From contig PNNG01000017.1 of assembly GCA_013824115.1 (NCBI GenBank), positions 1-64,000 on the forward strand: a stretch of 64,000 bases of DNA. Reading direction: 5' to 3'. The notes below the pieces were generated by a model. The model saw nothing but the letters and a program-made list of their open reading frames with translations, was not told where the DNA came from and did no database searches. How positions within the stretch are numbered: the first letter of the stretch is position 1; every line of letters starts with the position of its first letter. This DNA is from Sphingobacteriaceae bacterium (GTDB lineage Bacteria > Bacteroidota > Bacteroidia > UBA7662). Below, one piece after another: positions 9,073-17,838 of this stretch. Made by a program: the position numbers and the translations under genes.

Positions 9073-12000
9073 GGTTTTTCCTCCTTTTTGGGTGCTTCGG
9101 GCTGCAATGAGGGGGTGGGTCGACTCCGGAATGCTTCCGAAAAACGGGTGAACTCGCGGCTGTATACCAACGAAGTGCCACTTACCACCAGCTGGCCTTC
9201 AACCACGCCTTCGAATTGTTGACGTCGGAAGGCCCGCAAACGCAACGAACCATCGGCATTGAGCAGGTATTCTAAGCTGAGGTCGCCCAATAAATCGGTG
9301 GCTTTTTGCTCGCGGGCCCGGTTGCCTTCGAGGTCAACTTGTGAGCCCAATTGCACCAGCAAACGCTCGTTGAACAGGTTTTTCTGCAATTGTACTTGCG
9401 CCACGGTGCGGTCGGCAGCCTGACCGCTTTGGTAATCGGTAAAACTGTTGAGGTTCACATTCAAATCTACCCCTTTGAGGTAACGGGCGCTGAGGCTGTT
9501 AAGCTGACTGCTGAGCAGCTGGCTGGCGCTCGAGCGGGCAAGAGAAGTGGCATTGAGGCCGCTGCCGGGTTGCGATTGTACGGCTGGTACAAAGCGGTTG
9601 AGCACCAAAAGCGAAAATACCTGCCGGTTGAGCTCGTCGTCCTGCTGGTTCAAACGCTGCACACGGGCATACACCTGTCCGTCAACGGCCCCGCGCTGAG
9701 CCTCAGGCATATCGAGCGAAAAGGCCACCGTTGGCCGCAACAACTCGCCGGTAATGCGGGTGTACACTTCAAAGGGCAATTCCTGGCGGTAGCGGTTGAG
9801 CTGCGAGGCGTCGGCACCGCTGAGCTGCTCGCTGAGGAGGTCGAGCGGGGCGGTTTTCACCCTGTACAGGGCACGCAAATCGAGGGCGGCATCGGTGGGA
9901 TTGCCCCGCCAGGTAATGGTGCTGCCCGGCACCAATTCAAAGCGGCGCTTTACCAATTGGTACAAGCTGAGCTCGTAGGCACCTTTGCCTACTTCGTAGC
10001 GACCGGTGAGCGTTTGCCGACCGTTGGGATACAGCTCGTAACGCAAATCCGCCTTTCCCGACAAAACCAATTGGTCGCCGGCACGCTCATCAACAATTAC
10101 CGTAAGTTCGGTTTGGGGGTCTACCTGCAGGGCGGCACGCAGGGTAAGGCCTAGCAGACTGCTGTTGCCCGCGGGCGCCAACAGGCTGTCGAAGGCAGTT
10201 GCATTGGGGTCAACAAACACCACCACCCCTTCGCGGGCAATGAGGGCGGCTTCGGTTTCGGGCACCACCACCCACAATTTGCTGCCTTTGTTCAAACGGG
10301 CTTCCATATCTATCACGGGTTTGGCAGGGGTGCCCGTAATGCGCGCCTTGGTGTTGATGGCTGCATTGCCATAGAGGTAGGGATTGTCGCCACGCACGGC
10401 ATTCAGAAGCTGGAAATTGGCTGCTTCTAGCCGCATATCGAGTTGCGGTTGTAATAAACTGGGGGTTTTGATTTGTCCGCTTACTGCCAGTATGTTGTTC
10501 AAACTGTCGCGGAGCTGCAGCTGATCGAAGTAAATACCTGCGTTGTTGATGCGGATGCGTTCGTTGGGCAAACTCAATTTGGTATTGGTGGTTTGCAGGC
10601 GAAAGGCGGCTTGGTTGAAAGCCAGTTTGCCATCATAACGGGGCGCATTGGGCGAGCCGCTCAGCTGCAAATCGGCAGACAGATAGCCCGATGCCTCAAG
10701 CAACTGCCCGCCGCTGAGCTGGGCGAAAAGGGGCATGGGCAAGGTGTCGATTTGAAGCTGCACTTCCAAACGTGGATTTTGGGCGGTGGCCAGGTAAAAG
10801 CCGTCGAGCTCGAAGGCGGTTCCCGCTCCACCCAATTGGGCCGTGAAGGCGTAACGGTCGCCGGCCGGATTGGTGGCCTTCAACCGCAATTTGCCCAGAG
10901 GCAAATCGGGCAAACGCAGGCGATCTACCTCCAAATCGGCCACAAAGGCTGGTTGTTCGAAGAGGTTTTCGAGCTGCAAACGGCCTTTTAAGGCTCCGCG
11001 CAAGGGTACCGAGTCGGCATCGAGCAGGGCAGTGAGGTTGCTGAGGCGAAATCCGTCGAAAAACAAAGCCAGCTTGTCGCTGCCAGCTGCTTCTAGGCCA
11101 AACGATTCGTCGGCCCGCTTGAGCTCAAACTCCTCGCTGTGAATTTGCTGATCAGTCACCCTCACAAAGTTGTTCGGTGCCACTTGCCAGGCGCTTCCTT
11201 GCAGCAGCAATTCATGCGGTTGTACATGAAGCCAAAAGCCGTTTTCCAGGGGCAGGTAATCGGCTGCCAGGCGGTAAAAGGCTTGTCCATCCTCCCTGTT
11301 CACCCCCAAAGCCACCAAAATGGTATCGGAAGCACGTGCCAATCGCAGCCAGGTGCTGTCAATTTGTACCCATTCACCCTGCTGCAAGCGACTGAAGCCT
11401 GCAACTGCCTCGAGCTGGCGGCCATTGAGCTGCGTGGCCAATTGCAAGCCTTTCAAACGCGTATCGGCATAGGTAAGGACCGGCAAATCGGCTCGCATAT
11501 CGAGCTGTTGGCTGGGTGCGTTGAGCATCATTTGAAAACGCAGCGTATCTAGTTGGGTACCGTTGTCGGCCAAAATGCCCAGCAGTTCGGCTGCGGGATG
11601 CAGTTTGAGCTCGCCGCTGAGTTTTAGGGTACTGGCGCTGTCGATGGCCCATTGGCTGAACAACGAAGCCAGTTGCCCGTAGAGACTGTCCCAAGCGGCA
11701 TTGGCCTGCAATTGTCCGCTGGCCAGCTCGCCAGCCAACTCCAGCTTGCTCTGCTGGCTGTTGCTGGTGAATTGGATCGTTTGTTCTTTCAGTGGGTGTT
11801 TGCTTCCTGGCTCTTGCAACAAGGCATTTTGTATTTGGATGCGGGCTTGGAGGTCTTGCTCCCGGGCTTCGTAATGCGCCTCTAATTCCAAGCGGGCTAG
11901 CAATTCTTCTTCGCGCAGTCCCAAACGGTGCAATTGGGCACGGAAAAGTTGCAAGCGCAGGTCGAATACGTTGCGCAGGCTGTCGGTATTGCCCTGGGCA

Positions 12001-14060
12001 GCAAGTTCGAAACCCAGCACTTCCTGATCGAGCCCGGCCTTGAAATCGAAATGCCCTGCTTGCATGCTGCCCGAAAAATCGAGTCCGTCGAGCTTTTCGG
12101 AGCGGTAATGCAGTTTATCGAATCGTCCCTCGAGCGCAGTTTCCAAGCTTTGCGGATTGGTACCTGCCCCCTCGGCCTTCAAGTGGAGTGCTATTTCGCC
12201 CCAATCGGCTTGTTTGAAAAGTTTGGCCCAAGCGGCTCCTTCGAGTTGCACATTGGCCGAATATTGAAGGCTGTTGGTATTTGAGAGCTCGCCATCCAGC
12301 CAAGCCTCGCCCTCGGGCAACAGCATTTTGAGTTGGCCTTCGAAAGTTTGTAAGCTCCATGCGGCACTGCCCTGCAATTGGACAAAGGCGGGGAGGGCTA
12401 GGTTGGTATCGGGGTAAAGCAGGACAATATCCGATTGTACCGTGCGCATATGAAGTTGGGGCAAACGCAAACGCATTTTTTCAAGGGCCAAAGGCTGGCT
12501 GAGTGTGCCCGAGCTGCGTACAGTGGTACCCGCCGCCCACTGCAAGGCCAGGCTGTGGAGCTGTATTTCCTGCCGGTTGCCTTCGAGCTGCCATTGTGCT
12601 GCCAGCGGCTGCGGCAAAAGCGCTGCTGTTTGGGGTTCCTGCGCCGCTTTACCCAGCAATAGCGAAAATTCGGAAGGCAGCAAGTCAAGTTGCCCGCGGC
12701 TTTTGAGGTACACCGCTTCGCCGCCAGCAAATACATCCGCCAGTTGCGGGTAGCGGACTTCGAGCGTGCCGCTGAGGGCCGATTCCCGACTGCGCAGCTC
12801 AAAGTCTGACAACAGCATTTCGGTATCGGTGAGCTGCAAACGGGCGCTTCCATGGTTCAATTGCAGTCCATTGTGGGTGTTTAGTTCACGTATAAGCAGC
12901 TGGCCGTTGAGGTAACCCGGGCGGTAAAGGGCAGCGACTTGGAACTGGCCCAAATTGTAGCCGAAGCAGCTGTCGGGCAAGGCCACTTCCACGCTGTTGC
13001 GCAACAAATGGATGCCTTTGGCTTGCACTTGCCAAGTGGGCCACAGAAAGGCGGTTGGCTCTTGGCGTTCGGTTAGTTCCTGAGTCGGTATGAAGGTCCT
13101 TTTTTCGCTATACACTACTTTGCTATCGGCCAGCAAGAAACTATCGAGCTGCAGTTTTTCGCCCGCCAAATCGAACCAGGGCAGTTGCAGCTGCAATTGC
13201 CCCAGCCAGACTTTCGTTTCGGAACTTGGATTGCTGAGGGCAAGACTGCTTTGCGAAATTTGGAGCTTTCCTAAACGGAGTTCGAGGGGTGTACTGCTGG
13301 TATCGGTTGCAGCAGCAGGGGCTTTGCCCGCGTCTGCATAGTCTACATGCAAGCCCTTTACCGCCAACTGCGACAAGTGATAGCGGTTGATGGCCGGTAG
13401 CAGGCTATCGGCCCGGAGGTACAAACTATCGAGTTGCAGGCGCAAATGGGTACCTGCCAAGGCATCTTGTAGGTCAAAGTGGATGTTTTGTAGCTGCACC
13501 GGACCTATTTGGTAGTGCATGCTGCTGCTGGCCACTGTATCATTGGCCGACAAGCTATCGACATTGTTTGGTGGCAAAAGGTGGGCGAAGTTGAATCGTC
13601 CGGCTGAATCTACTTGCAAGTGCACCTTACCTCCTTTGAGCTTGATGCGATCTATGACCAGTGCCTCGGGCAATTTCCACCAGCGGAGCCGGGTTTCGAG
13701 CTGGTTCACCCACAGCAAGGTATCGCCACCGGGTTCGAGCAACAGTAATTGTGTGATGCGTAGGCTACCGCCCACACCCAGCCGAATGGAGCCCAGTTGT
13801 ATTTGTCCACCTTGCCGGGCGCTGTATGCTGTGGCTAGTTTGCGCAGCCAAAAAGTTTGCACGGGTGCCAGTAACAAACTGCCCAAGAGCAAAGCCAACA
13901 CTCCCAAAAACACCCACAAAGCGCGGCGCAGCGGTCGTTTTTTGGGTGTAGGACTGGGCAAAGGTGTTTCCAAGGGGTGGGGAGGCTTGGTTACAAAGAT
14001 AGGGGGATGGGTGGGTGTTGGGGAAGTTTTCAGGAAAGGCTTCACAACCAAGCGGGTCAT
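9069..14060 (-). CDS. tamB: TamB-like translocation/assembly module protein (DUF490)
   Basis: A giant AsmA-like protein of 1663 residues that should span the periplasm as a hydrophobic beta-taco groove, moving phospholipid or assembling outer-membrane proteins with the TamA-like partner encoded next. One N-terminal membrane helix (about 45-68, ALWVFLGVLALLLGSLLLAP) anchors it in the inner membrane. Long stretches of repeated amphipathic beta strands follow. The C-terminal 330 residues show the TamB domain (GKADLRYELYPNGRQTLTGRYEVGKG and ATDLLGDLSLEYLLNADGSLRLRAF patterns). I chose ATG 14060 with a GAGG about 8 nt upstream; an in-frame GTG at 14108 would add 16 residues. Confidence 0.9.
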   Translation of the reverse strand: MTRLVVKPFLKTSPTPTHPPIFVTKPPHPLETPLPSPTPKKRPLRRALWVFLGVLALLLGSLLLAPVQTFWLRKLATAYSARQGGQIQLGSIRLGVGGSLRITQLLLLEPGGDTLLWVNQLETRLRWWKLPEALVIDRIKLKGGKVHLQVDSAGRFNFAHLLPPNNVDSLSANDTVASSSMHYQIGPVQLQNIHFDLQDALAGTHLRLQLDSLYLRADSLLPAINRYHLSQLAVKGLHVDYADAGKAPAAATDTSSTPLELRLGKLQISQSSLALSNPSSETKVWLGQLQLQLPWFDLAGEKLQLDSFLLADSKVVYSEKRTFIPTQELTERQEPTAFLWPTWQVQAKGIHLLRNSVEVALPDSCFGYNLGQFQVAALYRPGYLNGQLLIRELNTHNGLQLNHGSARLQLTDTEMLLSDFELRSRESALSGTLEVRYPQLADVFAGGEAVYLKSRGQLDLLPSEFSLLLGKAAQEPQTAALLPQPLAAQWQLEGNRQEIQLHSLALQWAAGTTVRSSGTLSQPLALEKMRLRLPQLHMRTVQSDIVLLYPDTNLALPAFVQLQGSAAWSLQTFEGQLKMLLPEGEAWLDGELSNTNSLQYSANVQLEGAAWAKLFKQADWGEIALHLKAEGAGTNPQSLETALEGRFDKLHYRSEKLDGLDFSGSMQAGHFDFKAGLDQEVLGFELAAQGNTDSLRNVFDLRLQLFRAQLHRLGLREEELLARLELEAHYEAREQDLQARIQIQNALLQEPGSKHPLKEQTIQFTSNSQQSKLELAGELASGQLQANAAWDSLYGQLASLFSQWAIDSASTLKLSGELKLHPAAELLGILADNGTQLDTLRFQMMLNAPSQQLDMRADLPVLTYADTRLKGLQLATQLNGRQLEAVAGFSRLQQGEWVQIDSTWLRLARASDTILVALGVNREDGQAFYRLAADYLPLENGFWLHVQPHELLLQGSAWQVAPNNFVRVTDQQIHSEEFELKRADESFGLEAAGSDKLALFFDGFRLSNLTALLDADSVPLRGALKGRLQLENLFEQPAFVADLEVDRLRLPDLPLGKLRLKATNPAGDRYAFTAQLGGAGTAFELDGFYLATAQNPRLEVQLQIDTLPMPLFAQLSGGQLLEASGYLSADLQLSGSPNAPRYDGKLAFNQAAFRLQTTNTKLSLPNERIRINNAGIYFDQLQLRDSLNNILAVSGQIKTPSLLQPQLDMRLEAANFQLLNAVRGDNPYLYGNAAINTKARITGTPAKPVIDMEARLNKGSKLWVVVPETEAALIAREGVVVFVDPNATAFDSLLAPAGNSSLLGLTLRAALQVDPQTELTVIVDERAGDQLVLSGKADLRYELYPNGRQTLTGRYEVGKGAYELSLYQLVKRRFELVPGSTITWRGNPTDAALDLRALYRVKTAPLDLLSEQLSGADASQLNRYRQELPFEVYTRITGELLRPTVAFSLDMPEAQRGAVDGQVYARVQRLNQQDDELNRQVFSLLVLNRFVPAVQSQPGSGLNATSLARSSASQLLSSQLNSLSARYLKGVDLNVNLNSFTDYQSGQAADRTVAQVQLQKNLFNERLLVQLGSQVDLEGNRAREQKATDLLGDLSLEYLLNADGSLRLRAFRRQQFEGVVEGQLVVSGTSLVYSREFTRFSEAFRSRPTPSLQPEAPKKEEKP

Positions 14061-14419
14061 CAGCCTCGAGATTATTTTCCCATTGAGCAACCTCAAAACC
14101 AAATTCACCCAGGGGGCAGGGCCTCCACCATGGTAGCTATGAGCTGAACTTCATTATCGGCCTTGAAGGGCTTCCTCCAAATAAATGCATCAGTAGACGG
14201 GCTTATCTGGTGAGGTTTTTTGTTGTTCAAATGGCGAACAACTCAATTATTCATAAGCAACAGATAGTTAAGGAATAAGTGGTTTTGGAAATATTAGCGG
14301 TTAAGGCATGAATAGTTGCTGATTTCGGTTGATTACTTAAGAAATTATATAAAAGTTGAAGCGGGCGATAATCTCGAAATGAACCCCTTAACCGGTATTT
14401 TTTGATGCCGCGTTTTGCG
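14061..14419. other. Intergenic region upstream of tamB
   Basis: Carries the alternative GTG start of tamB and one copy of a 62-bp repeat (14120-14181, annotated separately). The remainder (14182-14419) is AT-rich and shows nothing recognisable beyond the expected tamB promoter. Confidence 0.5.
14120..14181. repeat. 62-bp dispersed repeat, copy 1
   Basis: Matches 16501-16562 at 61 of 62 positions in the same orientation. On the minus strand both copies read WRKPFKADNEVQ-LIATMVEA in the same frame. In this copy the frame stops 4 codons later (PPG-stop) and the flanks differ, so it looks like a gene fragment rather than a regulatory site. Confidence 0.85.
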
Positions 14420-15226
14420 TTAGTTTTTTTGAATCCCCAACTTCAACTCAATTTCTCTCATTAAGTAGCTATTCGCCCAGATAAATTTCATGGGGCTTGA
14501 GTTCATGTAGTCATGAATTCGTTTTTTCTCAGTGCCATTATGAAATATGTCAATTGTATAATCATCGCCGTCACAACACCCAGAATAATCGGTAAGGTTT
14601 AGAAATTCAGCTTTATTGTACTTCATTTCAATCTTTTCAAACTCTTCTAGACTAATGTCTCCATGTTTATATATCCTTAAATCGCGGTCATATTGATGCG
14701 AATAATTTGAGTATGATATCGCACCTGACGATGTAACCCCATATTCTATATTTTTGCCCCAGCCATCTCGATGAATAATCTTTATAGAATCAATTTTTAT
14801 GAAGTTATTTATTTCAGATTTAATACGTACAAAAGTTTTACAAGTATCATTGTTGCACCATTCCATAGTGTCATTATTTATAAATGTTATTTTGTATCTT
14901 CTATGCATAACATTATCCAATTCATAGATAATTAAAGAATCTCCGGTCAGTTTGTACTTTCGAAACTGTCCATGGTATTTTACTGTATTGTCAGTCTTTT
15001 TCCAGATACCTAGAAAGTACTCAATCGAATCATTTTCGAAAAATTCAAACCCAAAGGGAAAATATAACGGAGGTCTAGGAGCTGATAAACTCTTTTCGTT
15101 TTTACTTGAATCTCCAGTATTTATCCATTCATCAAGTCGGTACCATTCTCCGATAAGATAATTCTTGTCATTTTTGGAACAAGAGAATAGAATGCCCAAG
15201 ATGAATATATATGCTGCTTTCTTCAT
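14420..15226 (-). CDS. Hypothetical lipoprotein, DUF6438-like C-terminus
   Basis: A 268-residue protein starting MKKAAYIFILGILFSCSKND, an SPII signal with Cys 16. The N-terminal half (LIGEWYRLDEW onward) looks like a lipocalin-like domain: LxGxWxx opening, paired beta strands, and KYKLTGDSLIIYE. The C-terminal half (about 150-268) resembles the DUF6438 pattern of Bacteroidota: DSIKIIHRDGWG, an ISYSNYS strand, LNLTDYSGCCDGDDYTIDI and a closing IELKLG helix. The gene is markedly AT-rich compared with tamB next door, suggesting acquisition. The start at 15226 gives the signal peptide; an in-frame start 19 codons upstream is less likely. Confidence 0.7.
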   Translation of the reverse strand: MKKAAYIFILGILFSCSKNDKNYLIGEWYRLDEWINTGDSSKNEKSLSAPRPPLYFPFGFEFFENDSIEYFLGIWKKTDNTVKYHGQFRKYKLTGDSLIIYELDNVMHRRYKITFINNDTMEWCNNDTCKTFVRIKSEINNFIKIDSIKIIHRDGWGKNIEYGVTSSGAISYSNYSHQYDRDLRIYKHGDISLEEFEKIEMKYNKAEFLNLTDYSGCCDGDDYTIDIFHNGTEKKRIHDYMNSSPMKFIWANSYLMREIELKLGIQKN

Positions 15227-15563
15227 AAAACTAATGTAATCGGCATTATAGGGTGTTTTTATTCTGTCCGAAGTGCTAGGCATTCGCCTAAGTTTAAAGT
15301 TTGATTCATTTGGTCATTAGAACCATAGTTTAAGAGTGTTCTAAGTTTTGCATTATCGGCTTTCCAATTCCTATTTTACTGCAAACCAGCGGCCGTTGCT
15401 TTTGTCCTAATATTCAAGGCTCCCGTAACCGTCAACAGTTTCGCAGTCTTGATTGTTTTGTTGTATTGTCGTCTTTAAAGTGCAAATCAAATGTATTAAT
15501 ATATTGGCATACAGTTTATTATCCTCAATAGCCAGCTACATTTTGTTAGTGTCAGAATGCCTT
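15227..15563. other. AT-rich intergenic, 337 bp, nothing recognised
   Basis: Separates two minus-strand AT-rich genes. I see no hairpin terminator, RNA or coding frame that I can support. Confidence 0.4.
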
Positions 15564-16196
15564 TTACAATGCTATTCGAAACGCAAATTTCGTCCCAATG
15601 TCTTGTCCATTTTTCTTAGCTGGTTTCTTCACTTCTATTTGATTTCCTATCTCCAAAAGGTATTTTTTTTGGGTTTCATCAGGTGTGTGCACTTTAAGTG
15701 ACTTTATTGTTCCGTCCTTGCTGATGTCAAGCGCTATAACCACGTTGCCTTGGAGTTGGACATTGTATTTTGATTCTATTTCTTTAATCTTTTGGCCAAA
15801 CCAAATATTTTGTTGTTGGATAGGGAATTGAAATTCAGGCATCACATCAGCTGGGACTGAGTATTCTTCTCCATCTTCAAAATACTGTTTCATGAATTGA
15901 GTTACCTTCCCTTTTTCGTAGACTACAATTTCTTTGAGTTGTCCGCTTTGATAATACTCTTTTCTTTCACCATTGTATTTTACCTTATATTCTTTTAATT
16001 TGGTCTCAAATGATTCGACCGATGTGTATGGTTTCTTAGCATAAAAACCAACAATAGATTTTACGCTGCCATCTTCGTAGTAACTCTTGTATTGGTAAGC
16101 ATTTTTTTCATCCAATTTGAGAATTTCGGATTTTTGGCTAGATGCTGTCGTCGAAATCAGAATGAAAGCGATAAAGAATGTGATTTTACGGTACAT
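15564..16196 (-). CDS. Secreted protein with MORN-like repeats and TonB C-terminal-like domain
   Basis: A 210-residue protein with a Sec signal (MYRKITFFIAFILISTTASSQ, cleavage after SSQ). The middle part has toxin-antitoxin YwqK/MORN-like strands (YYEDGSVKSIVGFY, YYQSGQLKEIVVYEKGKVTQFMKQYFEDGE). The last 90 residues read like a TonB C-terminal/energy-transducer fold (VQLQGNVVIALDISKDGTIKSLKVH, then a C-terminal strand KFAFRIAL). This pairing of MORN-like strands with a TonB_C-like module is seen in Bacteroidota periplasmic proteins of unknown job. It is AT-rich like its neighbour. No membrane anchor remains after signal cleavage, so it is not a true TonB. Confidence 0.65.
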   Translation of the reverse strand: MYRKITFFIAFILISTTASSQKSEILKLDEKNAYQYKSYYEDGSVKSIVGFYAKKPYTSVESFETKLKEYKVKYNGERKEYYQSGQLKEIVVYEKGKVTQFMKQYFEDGEEYSVPADVMPEFQFPIQQQNIWFGQKIKEIESKYNVQLQGNVVIALDISKDGTIKSLKVHTPDETQKKYLLEIGNQIEVKKPAKKNGQDIGTKFAFRIAL

Positions 16197-16419
16197 TTTT
16201 TTTATTTATTTACTGGCACTAACGTCAGTCTTCCGCCCTCTCATGACAGATGACTCAACCTTCGTTTCACTATCTAATATAACGCTTTTTAGCGGGTTGT
16301 AAGCGAGTGACGGAAATAATTTATGTGGCGGTGTCGCTTGGTTGAAGTACCGGTATATCGAGAAGGAGTGCATCTAGCAGGGCGATTATGGGGCTAAAAA
16401 TGTAGCCAAGTCTGATTAG
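16197..16419. other. Intergenic, nothing recognised
   Basis: An AT-rich stretch that returns to normal composition near 16310. No gene, hairpin or repeat seen. Confidence 0.35.
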
Positions 16420-16677
16420 CTAAGCTTGGGGCATATTTCGAGCAATAAGCTGAAGACCGCGCAGGTTGAAATTTGCCATCAAACCTTCGCCCAAGAGCAA
16501 GGCCTCCACCATGGTAGCTATGAGCTGAACTTCATTATCAGCCTTGAAGGGCTTCCTCCAAACAAGCTGCCCAGTCGTGTCCGTGCAAACATTGTAAATG
16601 AAACTTTCTTTGGCATATACTTCTCTCCAAACCCCTTGTTGTACAGCAAATCGAAAGCGCAGGTGTTGGTGGTGCAT
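16420..16677 (-). pseudogene. Relic reading frame carrying the duplicated 62-bp segment
   Basis: An 85-codon minus-strand frame with the peptide CTDTTGQLVWRKPFKADNE and a C-terminus NLRGLQLIARNMPQA. It is homologous in frame to the shorter peptide at 14120-14181 (STDAFIWRKPFKADNE), so the sequence was once coding and is duplicated. The N-terminal part runs antisense to the region just before the antitoxin gene. I do not recognise the family. It may be a short intact gene or a fragment. Confidence 0.35.
16501..16562. repeat. 62-bp dispersed repeat, copy 2
   Basis: Same orientation as 14120-14181, 61 of 62 bases identical, the single difference being at 16540. Lies inside the relic frame on the minus strand. 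Confidence 0.85.
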
Positions 16678-16687
16678 AAATATGATT

Positions 16688-16695
16688 TATATTTA
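16688..16695 (+). promoter_or_regulatory. -7 box candidate of the toxin-antitoxin operon
   Basis: TATATTTA, one mismatch to TAnnTTTG, ends 4 nt before the ATG at 16700. This implies a leaderless or nearly leaderless transcript. Confidence 0.4.
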
Positions 16696-16699
16696 CAGT

Positions 16700-16945
16700 A
16701 TGATGCAAACATTCACCAGTTCACTGCCCGAAAGTTTGATCGACAGATTGAATGAGCGGGCAAAGGCCTTGAAATTGCCAAAAAACAAGGTGATGGAAAG
16801 GGCTCTGCAAGCCTATTTGAATCATTTAGACCGGCAAGAGTACAAAGCTACTTTTTTGCGCATGCAACAAGATCCGGCTTTTGTGGCCGATTTGGAGATG
16901 GGGCTCGATGATTACCTCCAATCATTGGAAAATGAAGCAGGGTGA
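16700..16945 (+). CDS. Ribbon-helix-helix antitoxin
   Basis: An 81-residue protein. The N-terminus MMQTFTSSLPESLIDRLNER with ALKLPKNKVMERALQAYL matches the ribbon-helix-helix (CopG/MetJ-like) DNA-binding fold: one beta strand and two helices. The acidic C-terminus (FVADLEMGLDDYLQSLENE) is the likely toxin-binding tail. It overlaps the MazF-like toxin by 14 nt, the usual antitoxin-first arrangement with autorepression. The start at 16700 (or the second ATG, 16703) was chosen because it begins the RHH strand; the frame is open upstream without homology. Confidence 0.85.
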   Translation: MMQTFTSSLPESLIDRLNERAKALKLPKNKVMERALQAYLNHLDRQEYKATFLRMQQDPAFVADLEMGLDDYLQSLENEAG

Positions 16946-17267
16946 TATTTGGATGGCCCATCTTGATCCCGTAAAAGGGAGTGAGCAGGCTGGTTTTCGC
17001 CCCGTATTGATCATCAGCGGTGATTTGTTGAATACACATGCCCCGGTGGTGATTTGTTGTCCGTTATCCACTTCCATCAAAGCTTACAAAGGAAATCTGG
17101 TGCTTTCGCCTACCCCAACCAATGGGCTCAAGGCTGATTCAGAAATCATGGTCTACCACATCCGTTCGCTTTCAAAAGGGCGGCTGATAGAAAAAGTAGG
17201 TGAAGCAGGAGCGGAGGTGGTCACATTTATTCATAAATCGCTGCATACCCTGTTAACAGCACCTTGA
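16932..17267 (+). CDS. MazF/PemK-family mRNA interferase toxin
   Basis: A 111-residue type II toxin that should cleave mRNA at short motifs when freed from its antitoxin. Family signs: MKQGDIWMAHLDPVKGSEQAGFRPVLIIS at the start (the GDIW and RPxxIIS hallmarks with the catalytic Arg), CCPLSTSIK, and the closing helix VVTFIHKSLHTLL. The ATG at 16932 lies inside the antitoxin gene. Downstream is a 114-bp tandem repeat array, so the pair sits in a repeat-rich accessory patch. Confidence 0.9.
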   Translation: MKQGDIWMAHLDPVKGSEQAGFRPVLIISGDLLNTHAPVVICCPLSTSIKAYKGNLVLSPTPTNGLKADSEIMVYHIRSLSKGRLIEKVGEAGAEVVTFIHKSLHTLLTAP

Positions 17268-17293
17268 ACTGAAGGTCAACAGCGTTCAGCCTT

Positions 17294-17816
17294 GCGCCCT
17301 TAGGGCTTGGGGTTTCCCGCAGACTTCGCAGATTTTCGCAGAACGGCTGGCAGCCGTTTGCCGTTAGCTATGCGTTACCCGTTACTTGTCACTCGTCACT
17401 TGCCGTAGCGCCCTTCGGGCTTGGGGTTTCCCGCAGACTTCGCAGATTTTCGCAGAACGGCTGGCAGCCGTTTGCCGTTGGCTATGCGTTACTCGTTACT
17501 TGTAACCCGTCACTTACCGTAGCGCCCTTCGGGCTTGAGGTTTCCCGCAGACTTCGCAGATTTTCGCGGAACGGCTGGCAGCCGTTTGCCGTTAGCTGTG
17601 CGTTACCCGTTACTTGTCACTCGTCACTTGCCGTAGCGCCCTTAGGGCTTGGGGTTTCCCGCAGACTTCGCAGATTTTCGCAGAACGGCTGGCAGCCGTT
17701 TGCCGTTAGCTATGCGTTACTCGTTACTCGTTACTCGTCACCCGTCACCCGTCATTTACCGTAGCGCCCTACGGGCTTGGGGTTTCCCGCAGACTTCGCA
17801 GATTTTCGCAGACGAG
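17294..17816. repeat. Tandem array of five 114-bp units with internal palindromes
   Basis: Units begin at the GCGCCC of 17294, 17408, 17522, 17636 and 17764. Spacing is 114, 114, 114 and 128 bp; the longer fourth unit has extra copies of a 7-mer (ACTCGTT/CCCGTCA type). The last unit is truncated just before the stop of the minus-strand ligase gene. Each complete unit holds GCCCTTMGGGC, three CGCAGA hexamers at 9-10 bp, and the palindrome AACGGCTGGCAGCCGTT, then a run of ~7-bp CGTTACY/CGTCACY repeats. Unit-to-unit identity is very high. No spacers, so it is not a CRISPR array. Confidence 0.9.
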
Positions 17817-17838
17817 CTGACCGCCGAATGCCGATCGA

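Noticed and set aside
17294..17816. Possible CRISPR array
   Set aside because: Units are contiguous and 114 bp long with no unique spacers, and no cas gene is near.
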